From NCBI RefSeq assembly GCF_900637975.1, contig NZ_LR134477.1, positions 434,001-498,000 on the forward strand: 64,000 bases of DNA, written 5' to 3'. This document shows, one piece after another, positions 52,907-61,211 of the stretch. A program made the position numbers and the translations under genes. Position 1 is the stretch's first letter; every line of letters begins with the position of its first letter. Under the pieces are notes generated by a model. It ran no database searches. It was not told where the DNA came from and worked only from the letters and a program-made list of their open reading frames with translations. The stretch comes from Actinomyces viscosus. GTDB lineage: Bacteria; Actinomycetota; Actinomycetes; Actinomycetales; Actinomycetaceae.

Positions 52907-54569
52907 GCAGACCGGCGTCAATGCCCCCACGTCCGAGGAGCCGACGCAGGATGAGCACGCTCCACGCGGCAGTCGTCGTGCGATCCGGCAGGCGGAGCGC
53001 GCCGCCGAGCGCGAGGCGATCCTGACCGGTCAGCAGCCGCTCCTGACCCGGCGTGAGATGAGGCGTCTGCGTGAGGAGGCCAAGGCGCTCAGAGCAGCTG
53101 TCGAGGCCGGCGAGATCACTCCCGAGCAGGCCCAGGCGCTCCAGGACCCCCTTGCCGATCCGGCATCGGTCACCCCCCGTTCCGCTGCCCAGTCAGGCGA
53201 CGACGCCGAGACCGGGCTGGAGGAGTCGGCCGAGTTCCCCGCCGTGGACGAGGGTGGTGCGGCCTTCCTCGAGCAGGGAGGGCAGAACCCGCCTCTCAAC
53301 CTCTCCGTCCCCGAGGGGCCGTCGGCCTCCGCTCCGAGCTGGCGCTCACTGTCAGCGGCTGAGGCGGTGGCGATCTCCGAGATCGAGACGGGCCTCATGG
53401 AGGCGGTCGACCTGCCGGTGGCGACCCTGGACTACGACGCCCACTGGGCTGCGGACGCCAGCTCCGAGCCGGCGCCGGTGCCTACTCGCTTCTCGCTCAA
53501 GGAGCGCCTTGAGGGCGGTCCCGGATCCCAGGCCGATGAGCAGGGCAGCGCTGAGCCTCAGGCCGCCGCCGAGCAGATCGGTGAGGCGGACGCCGAGGAG
53601 CCCACGACCAGTCCCTATGACTACCGAGAGGGGTTCGCGCCGACGACCTACGAGGACGAGGCGGTGTCCTCGCAGCCCTCCTCCCAGTCGGCCGAGGCCG
53701 TCACCGCGGTCTCCGCCGTGTCTGCGTCGGCTTCCGGCGCTGCCGACTTCGCCACCTTCGGGCAGCCCGGAGCCGCGGAGGCCACCGAGTCCGCCCGCAG
53801 CGGTCTGAGCGCCGGGTCGGCATCCTCCGCCGGTTCGGTTCGCCGTCCCATCGTCCGCATCCCGGCTGCCGCGCAGGGAGTGCGCACCGTCAACACGTCC
53901 ACGGGTGAGCTCAGCTCGGTCCAGCCCGTGGACAGCTCCCCGTCCGCACAGGAGGCCGTCGACGCCCAGGAGGCCTACGGCGTCGCCTCCATCGAGGAGC
54001 CGATGACGCAGGAGAGCATTGCGGTCGATGTCGAGGCCCAGACCATGATGCCCTCGCCGCAGACGCAGCAGGACGATGAGTTCGGCACGGTCGGGGCGCC
54101 GCAGTGGAAGTCTCTGCACCAGTCCTCCCAGGTGGACAGCTTCCAGGAGACGATCGTGACCGGGGTGACGGGGGTGACCGGGGCGGCTGAGACCACCGAT
54201 GTCATGTCCGGAGACGCTGTCAGCCCCTACGCCTTCTACACCGACGAGGCCGAGAACGGTAACGGCCCGGTCGGCGGCTCCGAGTGGGACTCCGTGGCGG
54301 CTCCCGCCGCTGAGGTGCCCGAGGAGCCGTACCTGGCTCCCGTCAACGAGGTGACCGGGAGGGTGCCCACCCCCGAGCACGTCCTGCCGATGGAGCAGCC
54401 CAGCTCCTCCTCGCGTACCGGCAAGATGCTCATGGCCGCGCTCATCATTGTCGTCCTGCTGCTCATTATCGCGGTCGTCGCGTGGCTGCTGATCTCCAAC
54501 AGCAGCAATAGCGCCAGCGCCATGAGCACCACCGTCGGGGCGGGGGAGTGGATCCGTCAGCTCGTATGA
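52896..54569 (+). CDS. Acidic single-pass membrane protein between nadD and rsfS, unknown function
   Basis: A 557-residue protein I cannot assign. The first 80 residues are charged and helical ([40 protein letters not shown]). About 400 residues of Ala/Glu/Ser-rich, probably disordered sequence follow. One hydrophobic helix near the C-terminus ([20 protein letters not shown], about 511-530) precedes a 25-residue tail. No signal peptide is seen, so most of the chain is likely cytoplasmic, anchored from its end. AAGGAGAACGACG precedes the GTG, and the gene overlaps nadD by 11 bases. Confidence 0.75.
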   Translation: MSTEQTGVNAPTSEEPTQDEHAPRGSRRAIRQAERAAEREAILTGQQPLLTRREMRRLREEAKALRAAVEAGEITPEQAQALQDPLADPASVTPRSAAQSGDDAETGLEESAEFPAVDEGGAAFLEQGGQNPPLNLSVPEGPSASAPSWRSLSAAEAVAISEIETGLMEAVDLPVATLDYDAHWAADASSEPAPVPTRFSLKERLEGGPGSQADEQGSAEPQAAAEQIGEADAEEPTTSPYDYREGFAPTTYEDEAVSSQPSSQSAEAVTAVSAVSASASGAADFATFGQPGAAEATESARSGLSAGSASSAGSVRRPIVRIPAAAQGVRTVNTSTGELSSVQPVDSSPSAQEAVDAQEAYGVASIEEPMTQESIAVDVEAQTMMPSPQTQQDDEFGTVGAPQWKSLHQSSQVDSFQETIVTGVTGVTGAAETTDVMSGDAVSPYAFYTDEAENGNGPVGGSEWDSVAAPAAEVPEEPYLAPVNEVTGRVPTPEHVLPMEQPSSSSRTGKMLMAALIIVVLLLIIAVVAWLLISNSSNSASAMSTTVGAGEWIRQLV

Positions 54570-54635
54570 CGGCGGTGCGCGCGGTACAGTCGCCGCTGCC
54601 GCACGATGCCCGACTGACCGCACCGAAGGAGATCC

Positions 54636-55055
54636 GTGCCCGCCACCGAACACGCCATCAGTCTTACTGCTGCCGCCGCTCGTGCAGCGGCTGACAAGAA
54701 GGCTGAGCACCTCACCGCTATTGACGTCTCCGAGCGACTCGGCCTGACCGACGTCTTCCTGCTGGCCTCCGGCTCGAATGACCGTCACGTTCACGCCATC
54801 GTCGACGCGGTCGACGAGGCCATGCACCGTGCCGGTGCCAGGCGGCGGACTCGTGAGGGCTTCGCCGATGCCCACTGGGTGCTGGTGGACTACGGCGACG
54901 TCGTCGTCCACGTCCTGCAGGACGAGGACCGGGAGTTCTACTCGCTGGAGCGTCTGTGGAAGGACTGCCCCGCCATCGAACTGCCGGAGGACCTGACGCA
55001 GTCCGGCAGCCGGGAGGGCGACGAGGAGAGCGGGCAGGGGGATGGCGCGTCATGA
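54636..55055 (+). CDS. rsfS: Ribosome silencing factor RsfS
   Basis: Binds L14 on the large subunit and blocks subunit joining when nutrients are short. It is 139 residues. The DUF143 core is intact: AADKKAEHLTAIDVSERLGL, DVFLLASGSNDRHV, HWVLVDYGDVVVHVL, and REFYSLERLWKDCP. AAGGAG precedes the GTG start with good spacing. A TACAGT -10-like hexamer lies in the short gap upstream. Its stop overlaps the next start as ATGA. Confidence 0.94.
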   Translation: MPATEHAISLTAAAARAAADKKAEHLTAIDVSERLGLTDVFLLASGSNDRHVHAIVDAVDEAMHRAGARRRTREGFADAHWVLVDYGDVVVHVLQDEDREFYSLERLWKDCPAIELPEDLTQSGSREGDEESGQGDGAS

Positions 55056-55693
55056 CCGACCTCATCCTGTGGCGCCACGGCCAGACCGACTACAACCTCC
55101 AGGGGCGTATTCAGGGGCGGGTCGACATCCCCCTCAACGACACCGGCCGTGAGCAGGCCCGGCGAGCAGCCGACGACATCGCGGCACTCGGACCCACGCG
55201 GATCGTCTCCTCCCCGCTGGTGCGGGCGCGCGCCACCGCCGAGGTCCTGGCCTCACTGACCGGGCTGAGTGTCGAGATCGAGCCGGGGCTGGCGGAGAAG
55301 TCCTTCGGAGACTGGGAGGGCCTCAAGGCGGCCGACATCAAGAAGCAGTGGCCCGAGGACTACGCCACCTGGCGCGCCGGCGGAGACCTGCCTCAGTTCA
55401 GGATCGAGGGACGCCGTCAGACCGCGGAGAGGGTGGGGCAGACGCTCAAGGCCATCGCCGCCGACTCCGGGAAGGATGATGTCGTCGTGGTCGTCTCCCA
55501 CGGTGCGGCCACCAACCTGGGGGCCACCTACCTGCTGGGCATGGACGCCCAGCAGTGGTTCGGACTGCGCGGCATGAGCAACTGCTGCTACGCGATCATG
55601 CGCACCAACAAGCGGCCTCCGGGCTGGTCGGTGGTGAGGTGGAACGCCGGACCGCCGGTGGACCCGAGTCCGCTGGGCAAGATCCTGGGCTGA
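55052..55693 (+). CDS. Histidine phosphatase (phosphoglycerate mutase-like), possible glucosyl-3-phosphoglycerate phosphatase
   Basis: A 213-residue histidine-phosphatase superfamily enzyme. The catalytic motif is LWRHGQTDYNLQGRIQGR with the phospho-accepting His near residue 8. A second His is in VVVSHGAATN and the acid in LAEKSFGDWEG. In mycobacteria the gene at this position after rsfS encodes GpgP, which dephosphorylates glucosyl-3-phosphoglycerate. The same order here suggests, but does not prove, that substrate. ATG at 55052 overlaps rsfS by 4 bases. Confidence 0.85.
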   Translation: MTDLILWRHGQTDYNLQGRIQGRVDIPLNDTGREQARRAADDIAALGPTRIVSSPLVRARATAEVLASLTGLSVEIEPGLAEKSFGDWEGLKAADIKKQWPEDYATWRAGGDLPQFRIEGRRQTAERVGQTLKAIAADSGKDDVVVVVSHGAATNLGATYLLGMDAQQWFGLRGMSNCCYAIMRTNKRPPGWSVVRWNAGPPVDPSPLGKILG

Positions 55694-55786
55694 GCAGGTG
55701 AGGTAGTACACGCGCAGCGGATTTGCCCTGGCGGGGCCGATCTTCATACAGTTATCCGCGTCGCCGCACGCGAGCGACGCCCGAAC

Positions 55787-55859
55787 GGGGCTATGGCGCA
55801 GTTGGTAGCGCGCTTCCATGGCATGGAAGAGGTCGGGGGTTCGAATCCCCCTAGCTCCA
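55787..55859 (+). tRNA. tRNA-Ala (anticodon GGC), copy 1
   Basis: A 73-base cloverleaf with acceptor GGGGCTA/TAGCTCC (one G-U pair), D arm GCGC/GCGC, anticodon stem CTTCC/GGAAG around loop ATGGCAT (anticodon GGC) and T arm GGGGG-TTCGAAT-CCCCC. Discriminator A. CCA is not encoded. Confidence 0.97.
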
Positions 55860-55899
55860 CGAACCACTCGGATCCTTCTCCGGGTGGAGCACCCATCTC

Positions 55900-55972
55900 G
55901 GGGCTATGGCGCAGTTGGTAGCGCGCTTCCATGGCATGGAAGAGGTCGGGGGTTCGAATCCCCCTAGCTCCA
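55900..55972 (+). tRNA. tRNA-Ala (anticodon GGC), copy 2
   Basis: Identical over all 73 bases to the copy at 55787-55859, 40 bases downstream. The two are probably transcribed together and end at the terminator at 55989. Confidence 0.97.
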
Positions 55973-55988
55973 CAAGACTCATGATCAG

Positions 55989-56016
55989 GCCCCGCCACTC
56001 AGGCGAGGGCTTTTTT
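55989..56016 (+). terminator. Intrinsic terminator of the tRNA-Ala pair
   Basis: GCCCCGCC pairs with GGCGAGGGC (8 bp with one bulged A) around loop ACTCA, followed by six T residues at 56011-56016. This is a classical rho-independent terminator and the clearest in the window. Confidence 0.85.
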
Positions 56017-56049
56017 GTCTTCTACCTGCTCGTGCGCAGGTGCGTGCGG

Positions 56050-56055
56050 CACAAT
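56050..56055 (+). promoter_or_regulatory. Putative leaderless -10 element for the marC-like gene
   Basis: CACAAT lies 7 bases before the ATG at 56063. The same hexamer, with a 6-base gap, precedes the HAD phosphatase gene. It favours 56063 over the upstream in-frame ATG at 56054, which the hexamer overlaps. Confidence 0.4.
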
Positions 56056-56062
56056 GCCGGAC

Positions 56063-56707
56063 ATGACTACTGCCGTACTGGTCAAGGCTCTGGGCGCCTT
56101 CTTCGCGATCATGAACCCCTTCGTCAACCTTCCGCTGTTCCTGAGCCTGACCCAGGACCAGGACACCGCGACCCAGCGGCGCACAGCAGTGCGCACGACG
56201 ATCTCCTCCACCGTCATGTGCGCCGTCGTCCTGCTCCTGGGGGCGGCGATCCTCCGCTTCTTCGGCATCGGCGTCGACGATTTCCGGATCGCGGGCGGAA
56301 TCGTGCTGCTCATCATCTCCCTGTCCATGCTCAACGGCAGCGGCTCCAGCGCCCACGAGGGGAGCAAGCAGGAGAAGAAGCAGCGCGATGCGGCCGACGG
56401 CGGGAACGACGTCGCCTTCTATCCCATGACCTTCCCCATCCTCGTAGGCCCCGGGACGATTGCGACCATCATCGTCATCCAGTCCCAGGCCCGGGGAATC
56501 GGCGGACATGCTGCCGTGGCGGCCGCGCTGGCGGCCGTCCTCGTGGCGCTCGGGGTCGTCCTCTACTTCTCCTCCAGCATCGGCGCGCGCCTGTCCATGA
56601 CGATGCGCACCATCATGACCCGCCTCATGGGCATGATCCTGGCCTCGATCGCGGTGCAGATGATCGTCGTCGGGATCCAGCACCTCTTCCCCGGGCTGGT
56701 CCGTTGA
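56063..56707 (+). CDS. MarC/YchE (UPF0056) family membrane protein
   Basis: A 214-residue integral membrane protein with about six helices, beginning AVLVKALGAFFAIMNPFVNLPLFLSL, the family signature. FYPMTFPILVGPGTIATIIV near residue 130 is the second conserved element. Helices 3 and 4 are separated by a charged loop (GSKQEKKQRDAADGG). The E. coli namesake was once tied to multiple antibiotic resistance, but that link was withdrawn; transport function is unproven. Start chosen from the CACAAT promoter element and family alignment. Confidence 0.85.
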   Translation: MTTAVLVKALGAFFAIMNPFVNLPLFLSLTQDQDTATQRRTAVRTTISSTVMCAVVLLLGAAILRFFGIGVDDFRIAGGIVLLIISLSMLNGSGSSAHEGSKQEKKQRDAADGGNDVAFYPMTFPILVGPGTIATIIVIQSQARGIGGHAAVAAALAAVLVALGVVLYFSSSIGARLSMTMRTIMTRLMGMILASIAVQMIVVGIQHLFPGLVR

Positions 56708-56757
56708 GACGCGCTCCACGTGTGGGCTTCCGCGAGGAACTAGCCCCCCAGGGAGTC

Positions 56758-56776
56758 TGAGGGTAGCCTCACCTTC
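56758..56776 (+). promoter_or_regulatory. DtxR/IdeR iron-box-like site
   Basis: TGAGGGTAGCCTCACCTTC matches the 19-base DtxR consensus TTAGGTTAGCCTAACCTAA at 14 positions, including the central TAGCCT. Its core is also a perfect inverted repeat, TGAGG-GTAG-CCTCA. It is centred about 70 bases before the GTG at 56835, a normal place for a repressor site. Confidence 0.5.
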
Positions 56777-56834
56777 AGATGTTGCCGGGAGCACCCCGCT
56801 CCCACGTGCGGCGACAAGGTAGGAAGGTAAGCGC

Positions 56835-57722
56835 GTGACGTCCGTTCAGGTTCCCGACATCATGCAGCGCGCTCGGCGCATGGCCAGGCGTCTCCTGGCC
56901 GGCAGTGGAAGCGCCGCGGTGACGGCCTACCGCATCGACCCCTCCGCGCCCGCCGCCTTCGTCGCCCACGCTATGCGGGCCGACGGCCAGATCCTCGTGG
57001 CGGCCTGCCCGCCTCAAGGTACCCCGCTGGCCATCGCGCCCGACGACGTCGCCGTCGACGTGCGACTCGACATCACCCTCGACGCCGCCGAGCCCGGTGT
57101 CCGCATCACGGCCGCCACCGCCCACCTGCTCGGCAGCCTGACCTGGGTCGACGGTGAGGACCGCGCCCTCGTCCTGGCCTCCTCGCGGACTTCCGCCTGC
57201 CACTGCGCCATCGTCGGCGAGGACCCGCTCGAGCGTGTCCGAGAGATCGCCTCGGGCCCTGGTGGGCGCCTGGGCGTCATCTCCTGCGAGCGCGTCATGC
57301 TCCACTGCGTCTCCGGGGTCTCCAGCCACGACATCGAGGAGATTCTCGACGTCGGCTCCGTCGATGCCGGTGCCGCGCCCGCTCCCTCCTGGAGCCCCCA
57401 GGAGGTCATGGACGCCCACGAGGCGGTCAGTGCGGTCGGGCAGCTGGGACTGCGCGCCGTCTGCGAGGCCGTGCGCGAGGGACAGATGCCCGGCTGGACC
57501 TGCTCATCTCGCCCCGCCGTCGGCGTGTGCCCCACGTTGTGGGACAGGACCCTGTGCGTTGACGTCGACGCCCACGGAGTGACCCTCATGTCCATTACCG
57601 GCGAGGAGGTCACCACCTTGGTGGTCGCCTTCCCGGAGGCCCTGACCGGCGCCGCAGAGGTCGGGCCGACTCTGGAACGGCTCGCCTCCCAGGCGCTCCC
57701 GCAGCGCCTGGCCCGTCCCTGA
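56835..57722 (+). CDS. Hypothetical protein behind an iron-box-like site
   Basis: A 295-residue soluble protein I do not firmly recognise. It starts MTSVQVPDIMQRARRMARRL, has a mixed alpha/beta middle (DVAVDVRLDITLDAAEPGVR, VDGEDRALVLASSRTSACHC) and several Cys residues (CHCAIVG, VISCERVMLHCVSG, WTCSSRPAVGVCP). No signal peptide or membrane helix is evident. AGGTAGGAAGGTAAGCGC precedes the GTG start. The DtxR-like site upstream suggests iron-repressed expression. A haem- or iron-handling role would fit but is a guess. It converges on the DUF1540 gene with a strong hairpin between. Confidence 0.65.
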   Translation: MTSVQVPDIMQRARRMARRLLAGSGSAAVTAYRIDPSAPAAFVAHAMRADGQILVAACPPQGTPLAIAPDDVAVDVRLDITLDAAEPGVRITAATAHLLGSLTWVDGEDRALVLASSRTSACHCAIVGEDPLERVREIASGPGGRLGVISCERVMLHCVSGVSSHDIEEILDVGSVDAGAAPAPSWSPQEVMDAHEAVSAVGQLGLRAVCEAVREGQMPGWTCSSRPAVGVCPTLWDRTLCVDVDAHGVTLMSITGEEVTTLVVAFPEALTGAAEVGPTLERLASQALPQRLARP

Positions 57723-57758
57723 CCTCAACGTCTCGCCGGGTCTGACCGTAGAGACCGA

Positions 57759-57792
57759 AACGGGGGTGCCACCGCACGGTGGCACCCCCGTT
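57759..57792. terminator. Bidirectional hairpin between convergent genes
   Basis: A perfect 16-bp stem (AACGGGGGTGCCACCG and complement) with a two-base spacer at its centre separates the plus-strand hypothetical gene and the minus-strand DUF1540 gene. Downstream on the plus strand is TTGG. A likely terminator for both. Confidence 0.75.
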
Positions 57793-57826
57793 GGTCCCCA
57801 GCCGCTCGAGCTGGAGATCCTTCCGG

Positions 57827-58105
57827 TCAGCGAACCTCGTAGGTCTTGCAGGAGGCGGTGTCGCCGCCGACGCTCACGGCCTCGGCCGTGCACATGAGGT
57901 CCTTGTTGTGGACGCACTCGAGGCGCTGGCAGGCACCCACGTGCCCCTCGGCCACGGGCAGGCCGCCGCGGGCGTCGAGGCTGATGAAGGTGTCACAGGC
58001 CGGTGCGCCGTTGTCACCACCGACGGTGATGGCGAAGGCGGTGCAGCCCCCGTTGTTGAAGGCGCAGGAGGTGGTGGTGCAGGAGGCGATCTGGGTGACG
58101 GACAT
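57827..58105 (-). CDS. Cysteine-rich protein with two DUF1540 motifs
   Basis: A 92-residue protein with eight Cys. Two repeats share the pattern C-x(4)-C ... C-A-x-A/F-x-x-V-x-G-G-D ... C: CTTTSCAFNNGGCTAFAITVGG near residues 9-30 and CQRLECVHNKDLMCTAEAVSVGG near 58-80. This is the DUF1540 pattern, thought to bind metal, with unknown function. ATG at 58105 is preceded by AAAGGAAGAGCATC; the longer frame to 58213 lacks support. An inverted repeat about 110-130 bases upstream may control it. Confidence 0.85.
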   Translation of the reverse strand: MSVTQIASCTTTSCAFNNGGCTAFAITVGGDNGAPACDTFISLDARGGLPVAEGHVGACQRLECVHNKDLMCTAEAVSVGGDTASCKTYEVR

Positions 58106-58212
58106 GATGCTCTTCCTTTCGAGCGGGCGTGCGCTGCGGACATGAATAACGTAAATCCGAGCCCGTACCCCGGCAACGAAGGACAGCCTGGCCTGCTTCA
58201 CCCAATATAGCA

Positions 58213-58234
58213 AAACGTTGGAATATCAACGTTT
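58213..58234 (-). promoter_or_regulatory. 22-base inverted repeat upstream of the DUF1540 gene
   Basis: AAACGTTG and CAACGTTT form perfect 8-base arms around GAATAT. The repeat lies in a locally AT-rich stretch next to AATATAG, whose complement could contribute a -10 (TATATT, 58204-58209). It looks like an operator for a dimeric regulator. The rest of 58235-58418 contains nothing else I can support beyond the short hairpin TGAGCTC-ACCC-GAGCTCA at 58404-58421 that overlaps the deoD stop. Confidence 0.5.
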
Positions 58235-58418
58235 CTCTGTTTTATCGAGCGCGGCTCGGCGAGTGTGCGCCCCTGGCGAGAATACTGGGTTGTGTGCCAT
58301 CTATTTTCGTTATTCCCCGCAGGTGAGGCACGCCTTCACGGAGGAGGGGAGCCTGTCTGCTGTGCCCCGTCCTGTGGTGAGAGGACTTGACCGTGCCTGC
58401 GCTTGAGCTCACCCGAGC

Positions 58419-59141
58419 TCAGCTGTGCGCGGCGGCCACGGCCAGGCACAGGGAGCCTGCGAAGCGTGTCTCGCGCTCGGAGGCGCTCATGTCGCCGGAG
58501 TGGTCGAGCAGGTGGTCGGAGACGGTCAGGACCGCCAGCGCCTGCCTGCCGTACTCGGCGGCGACGCCGTAGAGAGCGGCCGCCTCCATCTCCACGCCCA
58601 GCACCCCGTAGGCGGCCAGTGCCTCGGTCTGGCCCTCGGGGGTGAAGTAGAAGTGATCGCGCGAGATGACCGTACCCAGGTGGACTGCTCCGTCCACCCC
58701 GGCCTGCTCGGTCAGCGAGGCCTCGTAGGCGGCCCGGGCGAGCCCGAAGTCGGCGACCGCGGAGAAGTTCACCCCCGGGATGCGCAGCTGGTTCATGGAG
58801 GAGTCCGTGTGGGCGCCGGTGGCCACGATGACGTCGCCGACCTTGACCTTCGGGGAGATGCCGCCGGCGGTGCCCACTCGGATGATCCGCTCCACCCCGA
58901 ACTGGCTGAACAGCTCAGTGGCGTAGATCGTGAAGGAGGGCTGCCCCATACCCGAGCCCATGACGCTCAGCGGCCTGCCGTCAACGGTTCCGGTGAAGCC
59001 CAGCATCTCGCGCACGTCAGTGACCAGGCGGGCGTCGTCCATGAGGGTCTCGGCGATGCGCTGGGCCCTCCTGGGGTCACCGGGCATGAGGACGGCGGGG
59101 GCGAAGTCGCCTGCTTCTGCGGCAATGTGAGGGGTGGCCAT
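58419..59141 (-). CDS. deoD: Purine nucleoside phosphorylase, DeoD type
   Basis: Phosphorolytic cleavage of purine (deoxy)nucleosides to base and sugar 1-phosphate for salvage. It is 240 residues, normal for the hexameric DeoD type. Characteristic segments are VLMPGDPRRAQRIAE near residue 16, GSGMGQPSFTIYATELF near 62, RVGTAGGISPKVKVGDVIVA near 87, and VLGVEMEAAALYGVAAEYG near 178. AGAGGAACCCC precedes the ATG. It stands alone between the DUF1540 gene and the transporter gene. Confidence 0.95.
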   Translation of the reverse strand: MATPHIAAEAGDFAPAVLMPGDPRRAQRIAETLMDDARLVTDVREMLGFTGTVDGRPLSVMGSGMGQPSFTIYATELFSQFGVERIIRVGTAGGISPKVKVGDVIVATGAHTDSSMNQLRIPGVNFSAVADFGLARAAYEASLTEQAGVDGAVHLGTVISRDHFYFTPEGQTEALAAYGVLGVEMEAAALYGVAAEYGRQALAVLTVSDHLLDHSGDMSASERETRFAGSLCLAVAAAHS

Positions 59142-59298
59142 GGGGTTCCTCTCGGGAGGGCGTGTCGGCGATGGGGCAGCGTTCAGTGTGGCACAGGTCG
59201 CGTGAGAAACGACAGAGCGGCACCCTGGTTGACGTCCGCATCGTGGACATCGGGCGACACATGATGGTCACTGGGACTAGCGTCCAGCGACAAAAGGG

Positions 59299-59341
59299 CC
59301 TGCGACCGATCCGCAGGAAAAGGCGGCCAGCGGGTCGCCTT
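59299..59341 (+). promoter_or_regulatory. Two hairpins in the leader of the NSS transporter gene
   Basis: CCTGCG...CGCAGG (59299-59304 with 59312-59317) and AAGGCG...CGCCTT (59320-59325 with 59336-59341) can form two successive stem-loops about 28-70 bases before the start codon. The second is followed by CGTTTGTG, not a full U-tract. I cannot match them to a known riboswitch. Confidence 0.35.
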
Positions 59342-59368
59342 CGTTTGTGACATCACGGAAGGTGGCTC

Positions 59369-60949
59369 ATGACCTCCAAGACAGGGGAGAGCGAGTCTCT
59401 TCAGGCGCCTCCGCGCGAGCAGTGGAGCGGTCAGCTCGGCTTCCTCATGGCCGCCATCGGCTCGGCGATCGGGCTGGGTAACATCTGGCGCTTCCCGGGG
59501 GTGGCCTACACCAACGGCGGGGGCGCCTTCATCGTCCCCTACGTCATCGCGCTGCTGGCGGCGGGGCTGCCGATCCTCTTCCTCGACTACGCCCTGGGCC
59601 ACCGCTTCCGCGGCTCACCGCCGGCGGTCTTCCGGCGCATGTCCACCAGGCTGGAGTGGCTGGGCTGGTTCCAGGTCTTCATCTGCTTCGTCATCATGAC
59701 CTACTACGCGGTGGTCGTCGCCTGGTCCCTGCGCTACATGTTCTTCTCCTTCAACATCGCCTGGGGCGACGACGCCGGAGGCTTCTTCGAGCGCTACATC
59801 GGCATGGACCGCCTTGGCTCCGAGGTCGGCTACTCACCGACCCTCGTCATGGGCGTGGCCCTTCCGCTGCTGTTCGTGTGGGCCTTCGGCCTGGTGGTCA
59901 CCGCCCTGGGAGTCAGCGGAGGCGTGGAGAGGGCCAACAAGATCTTCCTGCCGCTGCTGGTCCTCATGTTCGCCGCCCTCGTGGTGCGCGCCCTCATGCT
60001 TCCCGGCGCGGGGGAGGGGCTCAACGCCCTGTTCACCCCCAAGTGGTCCGCCCTGCTGGACTACAAGGTGTGGATGGCGGCCCTCGGCCAGATCTTCTTC
60101 TCCCTGTCAGTGGGCTTCGGCGTCATGCTCACCTACGCCTCCTACCTCCAGCGCCGTCGCTCCAACCTGGTGGGCACCGGCCTCGTGGCGGGCTTCGCCA
60201 ACTCCTCCTTCGAGCTGTTCGCCGGCATCGGCGTCTTCGCCACCCTCGGCTTCATGGCGCACACCCAGGGCATCGAGCTGAGCGATATGAAGATCACCGG
60301 CCCGTCCCTGTCCTTCGTCACCTTCCCCACGGTCATCGCTCAGATGCCCGGAGGCGCGCTGTTCGGAGTGCTCTTCTTCGCCTCCTTCGCCATGGCGGGA
60401 CTGACCTCCTTCATCTCCATCATCCAGGTGGTGGCCGCGGGTGTCGGGGAGAAGCTCGGTCTGACTCCGAAGGTGGCCTCGCTCGTCGTCGGCATCCCCG
60501 CGGCCGTCGTGTCCTTCGTCCTGTTCGCCACCAGCTCGGGCCTGCCGGACCTCGACGTCGTCGACGCCTTCATCAACAACATCGGGGTGGTGGCCTCGGC
60601 CATCATCATGTGCGTGGCGGTGGCCTGGGTCCTGCGGCGCGCCAGGCTCCTCCAGGACCACCTCAACGCCGTCTCCGAGTCGCGGATGGTCGGCATGTGG
60701 TGGCGCGTCCTGGTCGGTGTCGTCGTCCCCGTCCTGCTGGGCTACATGTTCCTCCAGACCCTGTGGACCTATCTGTCCGAGGGGTACGACCCGGAGTCGT
60801 ACTCGAACGGCTTCGTCATGGTCTTCGGCTGGGGGATGCTCCTGCTGGTCGCCCTGTGCACCGCCGTCATGACTCTCATCCCCTGGAAGACCCCGGTGGA
60901 TGAGTTCGAGTCCCTCAGGCTCGAGGCCGATTCCCCGGAGGAGGACTGA
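59369..60949 (+). CDS. Sodium-dependent transporter, NSS/SNF family (MetP-like)
   Basis: A 526-residue secondary transporter with about 12 helices that uses sodium to import an amino acid. The NSS signature GFLMAAIGSAIGLGNIWRFPG (sodium and substrate site in helix 1) lies near residue 27. GQIFFSLSVGFGVMLTYASY in helix 6 and SFAMAGLTSFISIIQV are also typical. The tiny MetS-like protein encoded 1 base downstream strongly suggests the MetP/MetS methionine/alanine system described in Corynebacterium. Substrate remains inferred. AAGGTGG precedes the ATG. Confidence 0.88.
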   Translation: MTSKTGESESLQAPPREQWSGQLGFLMAAIGSAIGLGNIWRFPGVAYTNGGGAFIVPYVIALLAAGLPILFLDYALGHRFRGSPPAVFRRMSTRLEWLGWFQVFICFVIMTYYAVVVAWSLRYMFFSFNIAWGDDAGGFFERYIGMDRLGSEVGYSPTLVMGVALPLLFVWAFGLVVTALGVSGGVERANKIFLPLLVLMFAALVVRALMLPGAGEGLNALFTPKWSALLDYKVWMAALGQIFFSLSVGFGVMLTYASYLQRRRSNLVGTGLVAGFANSSFELFAGIGVFATLGFMAHTQGIELSDMKITGPSLSFVTFPTVIAQMPGGALFGVLFFASFAMAGLTSFISIIQVVAAGVGEKLGLTPKVASLVVGIPAAVVSFVLFATSSGLPDLDVVDAFINNIGVVASAIIMCVAVAWVLRRARLLQDHLNAVSESRMVGMWWRVLVGVVVPVLLGYMFLQTLWTYLSEGYDPESYSNGFVMVFGWGMLLLVALCTAVMTLIPWKTPVDEFESLRLEADSPEED

Positions 60950-60950
60950 G

Positions 60951-61124
60951 ATGACCGGAACCGCCGTACTCATCATGCTGCTCGCCATCGTCATCATCTG
61001 GGGCGGCCTGGCGGTGTCCATCACCGCGCTCATCTCGCGCGGACGCCGGGAGGACCGTGATGCCCGGGCGGAGGCCTCGGCGCGGGCCCGCGAGCACATG
61101 CTCCACCCCGAGCAGGCCGACTGA
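60951..61124 (+). CDS. MetS-like small subunit of NSS transporter
   Basis: A 57-residue protein with a single helix (AVLIMLLAIVIIWGGLAVSI) and a charged Arg/Glu-rich tail. Size, topology and position directly after the NSS gene match MetS-family small subunits, which in Corynebacterium are needed for the large subunit to transport. GGAGGAGGACTGAG precedes the ATG, so the ribosome-binding site lies inside the previous gene and translation is probably coupled. Confidence 0.8.
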   Translation: MTGTAVLIMLLAIVIIWGGLAVSITALISRGRREDRDARAEASARAREHMLHPEQAD

Positions 61125-61205
61125 ACGGCTCCCGTCCACGGAGAAGAGAGACTGACTCCACCACCCGCCTGGGGCCCGGTTCGGCCGGTTTCCAGGCGGG
61201 TGGGC

Positions 61206-61211
61206 CACAAT
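61206..61211 (+). promoter_or_regulatory. Putative leaderless -10 element for the HAD gene
   Basis: CACAAT lies 6 bases before the ATG at 61218 and no ribosome-binding site is seen. The hexamer is identical to that before the marC-like gene. Confidence 0.35.
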
